This document shows, one piece after another, positions 1 through 5,802 of a stretch of 5,802 nt of DNA (position 1 is the stretch's first letter; every line of letters starts with the position of its first letter). The position numbers were made by a program, and so were the translations under genes. Under the pieces are notes generated by a model, which had not been told where the DNA came from, ran no database searches, and saw only the letters and a list, made by a program, of their open reading frames with translations. This DNA is from Rhodospirillaceae bacterium (GTDB lineage Bacteria > Pseudomonadota > Alphaproteobacteria > Rickettsiales > UBA3002): contig CANHAG010000098.1 of the NCBI GenBank assembly GCA_947458525.1, positions 1 through 5,802 of the forward strand, written 5' to 3'.

Positions 1-1179
1 CGCTTCGGCACTTGGCTCATAGCCGCATTCTTCCCATAGGGTTTCCAGCCGCTTGAGCGCGTCCCCCAGGGCTTTGCCGGTAAGGCCGCGCGCCATCAGC
101 ATCTGCGAGGTCACGGGGAAACGCGGCGCCTGCCACGCATTCGCCCAGGTGAGCTTCTCGCCAATCGCATCAATCACCCCATGCGCACCCGAAAGCAATA
201 GCAGGCGCTGGTAATGATCGATCCCATAACGGCGCAGGAATTTCTGGTGGGTAAGCAGCGCATCTTCTTCAAGCAGCAGGGGCGAAGCAGTGAGCAGGCG
301 CAAAATCTCGCGCTCGCGGTTGCTCAGTTTCCAGCGACTCGCCACCCCATCCGCAAGTGCTGCGGCTTCAGGCATCGGCAGCAGGCTGATAAGCCTCACC
401 CAGGGGTCAGGCGCAAGGGATTCGCGCTGCTCTATCGCCCGCAGCAAGGGCAGGGCGGCGAGTTCAAGGCGGGTGCCAAACAGCGCCTCATCTATTCCGG
501 CGGCAGAAAATTGTTGCAGTGCAAAAACGGGGTCGGGCGCGGCAAGCAGCTTGCGCATTTCCTGCGCAATACGCTCGCCGGAAAGCGCAGCAAGCATCTG
601 CCGATGATCGCGGCAGGCGTTCATCGCCGCCGCATCTGCCGGAGGGTGCGCATGCGTAGCCAGAAACCGGAAAAAACGCAAGATACGCAGCCCGTCTTCC
701 TCAATCCGCAGATTCGCGTTGCCGATAAAACGCAGATGTCCGGCGTGCAGATCCTCTTGCCCGCCGTGATAATCATAGACCTTGCCCGCCGCATCCATAT
801 AAAGCGCGTTCATGGTGAAATCGCGCCGCGCGGCATCCTCGCGCCAGTCAGTGGTGAAGGCAACTTCGGCATAGCGCCCGTCACAATGTTCATCGCGGCG
901 CAGGCTGGTCACTTCGATCGCGCGCTCCGGTAATAAAATCGTGAGGGTGCCGTGAGCAATCCCTGTAGGTACGACGCGGAATCCCACCGCTTCTGCCACT
1001 TTCTGCATGGCCTCCGGCGTGAGTGTTGTCGCCCCGTCAAGCTCCGCCACAACTCGGCCAAGCAACTGGTCGCGCACGGCCCCGCCCACCAGCCGCAGCT
1101 CGCCGCCCGCTGCGCGCGTGGCCGCCATCAACTGGTTGAGGCCGTCTTCCGTGAGCCATGCGGGGGTTGGAATTTTCAT
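1..1179 (-). CDS. cca: CCA tRNA nucleotidyltransferase, 3' end cut by window edge
   Basis: Adds or repairs the 3'-terminal CCA of tRNAs from CTP and ATP without a nucleic-acid template; cytoplasmic. The 393 visible residues, read from the sequence, show the class II polymerase-beta nucleotidyltransferase/poly(A) polymerase fold: LVGGAVRDQLLGR at 30-42, the metal site at 46-48, RRD at 118-120 followed by FTMNALY, and the nucleotide-selecting EDxxR motif (E161, D162, R165) in a stretch continuing LRILRFFRF. The rest is the helical tRNA-binding body; no HD domain is seen. Alphaproteobacterial homologues are, as I recall, about 390-430 residues, so only the last few residues should be missing. 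The ATG start overlaps the glnD stop (ATGA) and has a GGGAG ribosome site 7 nt upstream. Oddity: the catalytic DxD appears as E46-L47-D48. A poly(A) polymerase role is the main alternative, but the alphaproteobacterial motif pattern favours CCA addition. Confidence 0.92.
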   Translation of the reverse strand, partial: MKIPTPAWLTEDGLNQLMAATRAAGGELRLVGGAVRDQLLGRVVAELDGATTLTPEAMQKVAEAVGFRVVPTGIAHGTLTILLPERAIEVTSLRRDEHCDGRYAEVAFTTDWREDAARRDFTMNALYMDAAGKVYDYHGGQEDLHAGHLRFIGNANLRIEEDGLRILRFFRFLATHAHPPADAAAMNACRDHRQMLAALSGERIAQEMRKLLAAPDPVFALQQFSAAGIDEALFGTRLELAALPLLRAIEQRESLAPDPWVRLISLLPMPEAAALADGVASRWKLSNREREILRLLTASPLLLEEDALLTHQKFLRRYGIDHYQRLLLLSGAHGVIDAIGEKLTWANAWQAPRFPVTSQMLMARGLTGKALGDALKRLETLWEECGYEPSAEA

Positions 1180-3629
1180 CCGGCTGCTCCCATCAACGCC
1201 TCCACCACAGCGGCGCGTTTCGCTTCATGTTCAAGTTTGAGTCCGTACGCATCTTTTACATAAAACACATCTACCGCTTTCTGGCCATAGGTGGCGATAT
1301 GGGCGGAGGTAATCTGTAGCCGCGACGCCTCGAGCGCGCCTAAAATATCATAAAGCAGCCCCAGACGGTCGCGCGCATTGACCTCGATGACGGTCGCCTC
1401 ACTGCTGACCTGATCATCCAGATACACGGCCGGTTGAATCGCCACCTGACGCCCGGTTTCCAGCACCCGGCGGCGGGGGATTTCGCGGGCAAAATCCAGC
1501 CCGTCTTCCCATGCCTGCTGCAGCCATTCGGGCAGTTTGCTTAAACGTTCCGTCTCGGCGAAGGCCTGACGTTTCACATCCTGAATTCCAAGCTCGGCAA
1601 TCAGCACCCCGTCGCGCCGGGTCATCACCCGGGCGGAAACAATACTGGCGCCCATCATCGCCACTACGCCCACCAGTTTGCGCAACCCGTCGCGCGCGTA
1701 GGGCATGGCGGCGGCAATCCGCGTAATGGCGCGAAACGGGTCGGTCGCGATCATCATCACAGGCTGGTGCGGTGCAGCAGCATAGCGCTCGAGCAGTGCA
1801 GCATATTCGGGAAGATCCGTGCTCGAGGTGGCGGATTTCATCGCCACCCCCATAGCCGCCATCGAGCGTTCATAAAGCCGCCGCAGCAGTTCGCCTTTCC
1901 AGCCATTGTAAATGGTAGGCCCCACGGCGCGGATATCGGCAACCGTCACGAGCAGCAGCAGCTTGAGCCGCTCCGGCGATTGTACTTCACCGATGAGCCG
2001 GGCAATGGTCTCGGGGTTATCAAGGTCGCGCTTGAAGGCCACTTCGCTCAGCAGCAGATGGTGGCCGACAAGCCAGGCGGCAAGTGCGGCTTCGTCCTCA
2101 CTCAGCCCGAGGCGGCGGGCAATGCCAAGCACCAGATGCTCGCCCTTGCTCGCATGGCCGCCGCCCTGACCTTTGGCGATATCATGGCAGAGCATGCCCA
2201 CATACAGCGCCCGGCGCTGGGTGATTTCCGCCGCTACGCGGGTGGAAAGCGGCAATTCCTGCGCACACTCCCCGGCTTCGATTGCCGCGAGATTGCCAAT
2301 GGCAACGAGCGTATGTTCATCGACCGTATAGGTGTGGTAGCCGTCATACTGCATCTGGCCGATGATGCCGGAAAATTCGGGGATTAATGCGGCGAGCACC
2401 CCGGCCTCATTCATTTTGCGTAAGTATTCTTCCGGTGTTTTGGACGAGAGCAGTAGCGCAAGAAATGCTGCGTTCGCTGCCGCATCGGCAGGAAGTGTGC
2501 GCTGCAACATGGGCAGTTCGCGGTGCAGCAACATCACCGCTTTGGGGTGGATGGAAAGCCCCTGTTTCTGCGCCACGGCAAATAATTCAATCGCCAGAGC
2601 CGGGCGGCGTTTCAGCGCGTCTGACCTTGGAAACTCAAGCCGCCCGCCTTCAAGGCGGAAGCCCTCGACCATTTTCCCATGTTTAAGCTGCGCTGCAATA
2701 CCGAGCAGTGGCTTGCGTTTTTTTTCCTCTTCCAGCAGCGCACACAGGGCGGCCGTCAGCGCGCCTACTTCGCGCGTGAACTGGAAATAGCGGAACATGA
2801 AACGCTCGGCCTTCTGCTGCGCCGTGGCCCCGCGGAATGTAAGCAGCGGGGCGAGTATTGTCTGCATATCAAAGGTCAGCCGCTCTTCTGCCCGCCCGCG
2901 CACCAGATGCAGATGGGCGCGCACGGTAGAAAAAAACAGATAGGCGCGCTGGAATTGCCGCCATTCATGAAGCGTCAGCAGCCCGCGCGACACCGCCTGA
3001 CGCATGGTGCCTTTGCCATAGCAATATTCAACGAGCCAGAGCAGGGTCTGCAGGTCGCGCAAGCCGCCCTTGCCCTCCTTCACCTGCGGCTCGAGCAGAA
3101 AGCGCGAATCGCCATATTTCGCATGGCGCTGATCGCGTTCGGCAAGTTTGGCTTCCACAAATTGCAGCGGCTCACTGCCGATGATTTTCCCAAGGCGGCG
3201 CTTCAGGCGGGTCAGCAGCGCCTTATCGCCCGCCACAAGCCTGAGATGCAGAAAACTGGTCGCGACCGTATGATCATTTACGGCTTCTTCCAGCGCTTCT
3301 TCCACCGTATATACGGATTGCGCGACGTGCAGTTTGAGGTTCCATAGCGGATAAAGCCAGGGGATGAGCGCGGCCGGGTCACGTGGTTTTTCTGCCACCA
3401 GCACCAGCAAATCGATATCAGAAAAAGGCAACAGCTCGCCGCGCCCATAGCCGCCGATGGCGATAATCGCCATGCCGCGCGCGCCGCTTCTGGCGTAAAG
3501 CGCTTGAATCAGCGTGTCCATCCCGCGGGTCAGTGCACGCCAGAGCGTGCGGATCAGCCCGCCGCGAAGAAAATGCTGGCAGGCCGCGTCGCGGGCGGCT
3601 AGGTAGGTGGCAATGGCGTCGTCTTTCAT
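1176..3629 (-). CDS. glnD: Bifunctional PII uridylyltransferase / uridylyl-removing enzyme
   Basis: Cytoplasmic nitrogen sensor: it uridylylates PII proteins (GlnB/GlnK) when glutamine is low and removes UMP when glutamine is high. Domains of the 817-residue protein: nucleotidyltransferase with GGYGRGE at 59-65 and SDID at 70-73 (metal Asp 71 and 73); a helical GlnD-specific part including EGKGGLRDLQ at 185-194; HD hydrolase with H439, H482-D483, H523-H524 and D565; ACT domains at about 634-683 and 744-812. Both active sites look intact, so it should be bifunctional. It is shorter than the E. coli protein (about 890), mainly at the N-terminus. The ATG is the first start after an in-frame TAG 12 nt upstream, so no N-terminal extension is possible in this frame. 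No good Shine-Dalgarno directly precedes it. ACT2 reads DRLGLL where DRPGLL is more usual. The gene overlaps cca by 4 nt and diverges from the permease gene. An A8 run lies at residues 302-304. Confidence 0.96.
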   Translation of the reverse strand: MKDDAIATYLAARDAACQHFLRGGLIRTLWRALTRGMDTLIQALYARSGARGMAIIAIGGYGRGELLPFSDIDLLVLVAEKPRDPAALIPWLYPLWNLKLHVAQSVYTVEEALEEAVNDHTVATSFLHLRLVAGDKALLTRLKRRLGKIIGSEPLQFVEAKLAERDQRHAKYGDSRFLLEPQVKEGKGGLRDLQTLLWLVEYCYGKGTMRQAVSRGLLTLHEWRQFQRAYLFFSTVRAHLHLVRGRAEERLTFDMQTILAPLLTFRGATAQQKAERFMFRYFQFTREVGALTAALCALLEEEKKRKPLLGIAAQLKHGKMVEGFRLEGGRLEFPRSDALKRRPALAIELFAVAQKQGLSIHPKAVMLLHRELPMLQRTLPADAAANAAFLALLLSSKTPEEYLRKMNEAGVLAALIPEFSGIIGQMQYDGYHTYTVDEHTLVAIGNLAAIEAGECAQELPLSTRVAAEITQRRALYVGMLCHDIAKGQGGGHASKGEHLVLGIARRLGLSEDEAALAAWLVGHHLLLSEVAFKRDLDNPETIARLIGEVQSPERLKLLLLVTVADIRAVGPTIYNGWKGELLRRLYERSMAAMGVAMKSATSSTDLPEYAALLERYAAAPHQPVMMIATDPFRAITRIAAAMPYARDGLRKLVGVVAMMGASIVSARVMTRRDGVLIAELGIQDVKRQAFAETERLSKLPEWLQQAWEDGLDFAREIPRRRVLETGRQVAIQPAVYLDDQVSSEATVIEVNARDRLGLLYDILGALEASRLQITSAHIATYGQKAVDVFYVKDAYGLKLEHEAKRAAVVEALMGAAG
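1187..1191 (-). promoter_or_regulatory. Ribosome binding site for cca inside the glnD 3' end
   Basis: GGGAG lies 7 nt before the cca ATG, within the last codons of glnD. This good spacing fixes the cca start at 1179. Together with the 4-base ATGA overlap it suggests that ribosomes finishing glnD re-initiate on cca, which would tie their expression levels. Confidence 0.7.
2683..2725 (-). promoter_or_regulatory. Candidate slippery A8 tract with downstream stem-loop in glnD
   Basis: Seen directly: eight A residues (2725 to 2718 on the coding strand) contain the heptamer A AAA AAA in the zero frame, at E302-K303-K304. A purine-rich Shine-Dalgarno-like GGAAGAGG immediately precedes it. Three nt after the run is a possible interrupted hairpin (AAGC 2714-2711 with GCTT 2688-2685; CTGC 2708-2705 with GCAG 2696-2693). 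A -1 shift reaches TAA at 2685-2683 after 11 codons. The product would be about 315 residues, holding the nucleotidyltransferase and helical parts but neither HD nor ACT domains. Programmed frameshifting is inference; the run may simply encode a charged linker. Confidence 0.25.
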
Positions 3630-3653
3630 CGCGCCAGTCTAGCGGAAGCGCGC
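3630..3653. other. 24-bp divergent intergenic gap between glnD and the permease gene
   Basis: Only 24 bp separate the two divergent start codons, too little for two separate promoters. The promoters, or at least their -35/-10 elements, must therefore lie inside the opposite gene's 5' coding region, and the 5' ends of the transcripts probably overlap. The gap is bounded by short inverted arms (CGCGC 3630-3634, GCGCG 3648-3652). GGAAG at 3644-3648, 5 nt before the permease ATG, is a plausible weak ribosome site. I could not pick a convincing promoter on either strand. Confidence 0.6.
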
Positions 3654-4541
3654 ATGACCTCCAAATTTTTTCCTCACCGGCCTTATCTGCGCGGAGTGCT
3701 ATTCATGGTCGCCTCGACCGCCAGCTTCTCGCTGATGAATGTATTTATCCGCATGGGGGCGGAGGATATTCCCGTCACCATGCAGGTGTTTCTGCGCAAT
3801 TTTCTGACCGTGCTGGTGCTGCTGCCGCTTGCCTTTAGGAATGATTTCGCGCTGCTTAGAACGAAGCGCATTCATAGCCATTTCTGGCGGGCAACTGTTG
3901 GCGTTATCGGCATGCAGGTCTGGTTTTACTGTGTTTCCATCCTGCCGCTTAATCAGGCGACGGCGCTTAGCTTCACCGCCCCGATTTTCACCACGCTGGT
4001 CGCGGTGCTGCTGCTGAAAGAAAAAGCGGATCTCTGGCGCTGGCTCGGGGTTGGCGCGAGTTTTCTCGGGGTGATGATCATCCTCCAGCCGGGGGGCGGG
4101 TTTACCTGGCAATCCCTCCTTGTGCTGCTGGCTACCTCCATGTGGGCGCTGGCGGGCGTGCTTGTGAAATCCCTCACGAGCACAGAAACGCCGCTACGTA
4201 TCGTGTTTTTCATGAGTATGTTCATGGCGCTCTGGTCGCTGCCGCCGGCACTTTATCACTGGCGCTGGCCTGCGCCAGAGGCCTGGGTGGTTCTTCTGGC
4301 CATGGCTATGACTGCGTTTTTTGCCCAGTGGCTGCTGGCGAAAGCCTATAAAGAGACGGAAGTAGTCAAGCTCGTGCCGTTTGATTTCGGCCGGCTGATA
4401 TTTACCGCCCTCTTCGCCTATATCGCTTTTGGTGAGACCAGCCATCTGCATACCTGGATTGGCGCGGCGATTATTCTTGGCTGCGCACTCATCGCCATTC
4501 GGCGTGATGCAAAATCCTCTGCTGCGCCGGTTTCCGGCTGA
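3654..4541 (+). CDS. EamA/DMT-family inner-membrane permease, substrate unknown
   Basis: Predicted drug/metabolite transporter superfamily exporter or permease of the inner membrane. Its 295 residues match the usual family length (about 280-310). Ten hydrophobic segments can be read at roughly 13-35, 41-62, 78-95, 103-122, 128-146, 153-172, 181-200, 210-228, 240-259 and 265-283, forming two five-helix EamA repeats. Family hallmarks are FLRN near 47-50, ALSFTAPIFTTL at 104-115 leading to LLLKEK in repeat one, and AYIAFGE at 255-261 followed by TWIGAAIIL in repeat two. The short N-terminal LRGVLFMVAST matches the usual lead into helix 1, which supports the first ATG, with GGAAG 5 nt upstream. 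The C-terminal tail is short and basic, then Ala/Ser-rich. Family members move amino acids, nucleotides, S-adenosylmethionine or other metabolites, and the sequence does not show which. It diverges from glnD by 24 bp; no functional link is evident. Confidence 0.93.
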   Translation: MTSKFFPHRPYLRGVLFMVASTASFSLMNVFIRMGAEDIPVTMQVFLRNFLTVLVLLPLAFRNDFALLRTKRIHSHFWRATVGVIGMQVWFYCVSILPLNQATALSFTAPIFTTLVAVLLLKEKADLWRWLGVGASFLGVMIILQPGGGFTWQSLLVLLATSMWALAGVLVKSLTSTETPLRIVFFMSMFMALWSLPPALYHWRWPAPEAWVVLLAMAMTAFFAQWLLAKAYKETEVVKLVPFDFGRLIFTALFAYIAFGETSHLHTWIGAAIILGCALIAIRRDAKSSAAPVSG

Positions 4542-4603
4542 GTGCCCATCAGTTTCACGCAATCGCTTGACCTTGCGCGCGCGAAGCCTGACAGTTACAA
4601 CCT

Positions 4604-5802
4604 ATGGCACGCCCGGAACTTCGAAAAACAAAACTGACCGATGCGCTTCTGGCGCTCAGGCGGGTCATGGGCTATGTGCTGCTGTTTTCGCTGGCGCTCA
4701 ATCTCCTGTCGCTGCTCCTGCCGATTTATTCCATGCAGGTCTTTGACCGGGTGATGACGAGCCACTCGCTCGACACGCTCTTCGCCCTTACCCTTGTGGT
4801 GCTGGTTGGGTATGGGTTTTTTGGCCTTATTTTCACGCTGCGTTCGGCCGTCATTGCCCGGGTGCTTGAATGGCTGGAGGCGAAGCTCACGCCCGAACTG
4901 CTTGAACAGGCCATCCGCAGCGCGTCGGAAGCGCGGCTGCCTTCGGCGGCGGAGCCGCTGCGCGAACTGCAGACGGTACGCAATTTTATCGCCGGCCCGT
5001 TGATGATGCTGCTGGATCTGCCCTTCGCGCTGATTTTCCTTCTCGTCGTAGCACTCATACAGCCGCTGCTTGGGCTTGTGACTCTCATTGGCATGGTGCT
5101 GATTGCGCTTGCCGCACTCGCCAATGAATATGCAACACGGCAACCGCTGCGCCATGCCACGAAGCATCAGGTAGAAAGCCTGCTCTATGCCGACCGGCTG
5201 GGCGCGCAGGCCGAGGCCATTGAGGCTATGGGCATGCGCCGCGCGGTGCTTGCCAACTGGGAAACCTCTTACCGCGAAGGATTAACACATCAGGAGCTGG
5301 CGCAGAATCGCAGCGCGCTGCTGCAGGGGTTGAGCCGTAGTCTGCGCCTCATTCTGCAGTTGCTGGTGCTGGGGCTTGGCGCGTGGCTTGCGCTTTACCA
5401 GCAATTATCTCCCGGCGGGCTGGTGGCGGTATCTATTCTCGCTGCCCGAGCGCTGGCGCCATTTGAGAATGTGCTGTTTCTCTATAAACAGATTACCCTC
5501 ACGCGGGATGCGTATCTGCGGCTTGAGCGCTTTCTTGCCAATGCGCCCGCTCCCCGCGGGGCGACGGCGCTACCGGTGCCGCAGGGGCGGGTGGAGGTGG
5601 AGGGGCTTAGCTATAGCCCGCCCGGCCGCGCGCCCATTCTGCGCGGGGTTGGTTTTCGCCTCAATCCGGGCGAGAGTCTGGGGATTATTGGCCCGGCGGC
5701 CGCGGGGAAATCAACGCTGGCCAAATGTCTGGTTGGGGTATTGCCGCCAAGCCATGGGCTGGTGCGGCTGGACGGGGCAGATACCTACCACTGGTCGCGC
5801 GA
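4604..5802 (+). CDS. PrtD-type type I secretion ABC transporter (permease/ATPase), 3' end cut by window edge
   Basis: Inner-membrane ATPase of a probable type I secretion system, which would export a protein with a C-terminal signal through a partner HlyD-family adaptor and an outer-membrane channel. The 399 visible residues begin directly with the transmembrane domain, without a C39 peptidase or C39-like domain, as in the PrtD branch. Helices lie at about 22-44, 55-79, 133-152, 155-175, 246-266 and 270-290. PrtD-like signatures include LPIYSMQVFDRV (39-50), LDLPFALIFL (137-146), EAMGM (207-211) and ILAARALAPFE (278-288). The ATPase domain starts near 328 with Walker A GPAAAGKST (363-371). 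Q-loop, ABC signature, Walker B and H-loop fall beyond the edge; family length is about 560-590. The ATG is the first start after an in-frame TGA at 4589-4591, but no clear Shine-Dalgarno precedes it. It follows the permease gene by 62 bp and may have its own promoter. The secreted substrate cannot be told from here. Confidence 0.92.
   Translation, partial: MARPELRKTKLTDALLALRRVMGYVLLFSLALNLLSLLLPIYSMQVFDRVMTSHSLDTLFALTLVVLVGYGFFGLIFTLRSAVIARVLEWLEAKLTPELLEQAIRSASEARLPSAAEPLRELQTVRNFIAGPLMMLLDLPFALIFLLVVALIQPLLGLVTLIGMVLIALAALANEYATRQPLRHATKHQVESLLYADRLGAQAEAIEAMGMRRAVLANWETSYREGLTHQELAQNRSALLQGLSRSLRLILQLLVLGLGAWLALYQQLSPGGLVAVSILAARALAPFENVLFLYKQITLTRDAYLRLERFLANAPAPRGATALPVPQGRVEVEGLSYSPPGRAPILRGVGFRLNPGESLGIIGPAAAGKSTLAKCLVGVLPPSHGLVRLDGADTYHWSR

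Noticed and set aside
214..933. 239-codon plus-strand open frame opposite cca
   Set aside because: It lies wholly antisense to a well-conserved enzyme, its composition is that of a GC-rich shadow frame, and it has no recognisable motif or ribosome site.
2930..2936. Seven-base homopolymer in glnD (T7 on the coding strand)
   Set aside because: The zero frame reads CTG TTT TTT TCT, which does not form a canonical -1 slippery heptamer; ordinary Phe-Phe codons explain it.
1767..3347. Long plus-strand open frames at 1767-2387 and 2679-3347
   Set aside because: Both are antisense to glnD, rich in His/Arg/Gln, lack domain features, and are explained by third-position GC bias in the real gene.
3666..3671. 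T6 run just inside the permease gene
   Set aside because: It encodes two Phe codons near the start; there is no stem before it for a terminator and no frame defect.
3699..4112. 137-codon minus-strand frame opposite the permease gene
   Set aside because: Low-complexity charged translation antisense to conserved transmembrane helices; a shadow frame.
4573..4587. Alternating GCGCGCGCG tract flanked by CTT and AAG, looking like a terminator stem
   Set aside because: Only three flanking base pairs form, the G-G register breaks the stem, and no T-run follows.
4567..4603. TTGACC -35-like box before the ABC transporter gene, possibly giving a near-leaderless transcript
   Set aside because: The -35 match is good (CTTGAC is favoured in Alphaproteobacteria), but at 17-18 bp spacing the -10 positions read GACAGT or ACAGTT, too poor to call a promoter.
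4595..5167. 190-codon minus-strand frame opposite the ABC transporter gene
   Set aside because: The Gln/Arg/His-rich translation is the mirror of Leu/Ala-rich membrane helices; there is no independent evidence for a gene.

Overview
The window looks like chromosomal DNA from an alphaproteobacterium. It is GC-rich by eye and densely coded. The CCA-adding enzyme and GlnD have alphaproteobacterial-style motifs, and the last gene belongs to the PrtD family of type I secretion ABC transporters. This rests on remembered family patterns; I cannot place the organism further.

Layout: two minus-strand genes fill the left 63%. glnD (1176-3629) encodes the bifunctional PII uridylyltransferase/uridylyl-removing enzyme. 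Its stop codon overlaps the start of cca (1-1179), a tRNA CCA nucleotidyltransferase that leaves the window just before its end. To the right of a 24-bp divergent gap, two genes lie on the plus strand: a complete 10-helix EamA/DMT-family permease (3654-4541) and, after 62 bp, the first 399 residues of a PrtD-type ABC transporter (4604 to the window end, cut just after Walker A). There is no gene-free stretch over 62 bp. I saw no tRNA, rRNA, CRISPR array, insertion sequence or convincing intrinsic terminator.

How the genes fit together: glnD and cca are almost certainly co-transcribed and translationally coupled (ATGA overlap plus a well-spaced Shine-Dalgarno). Both encode polymerase-beta-superfamily nucleotidyltransferases, one acting on the PII nitrogen-signalling protein and the other on tRNA 3' ends. 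The two plus-strand genes are membrane transporters with no visible functional link to that pair. 

I found no clear undescribed system; the gene content is ordinary. The details most worth a second look are: (1) a Glu in place of the first catalytic Asp of the CCA enzyme; (2) an A8 slippery tract in glnD, followed by a possible stem-loop and a quick -1-frame stop, exactly between the transferase and hydrolase parts; (3) a very tight divergent start region in which a tiny upstream ORF abuts glnD.
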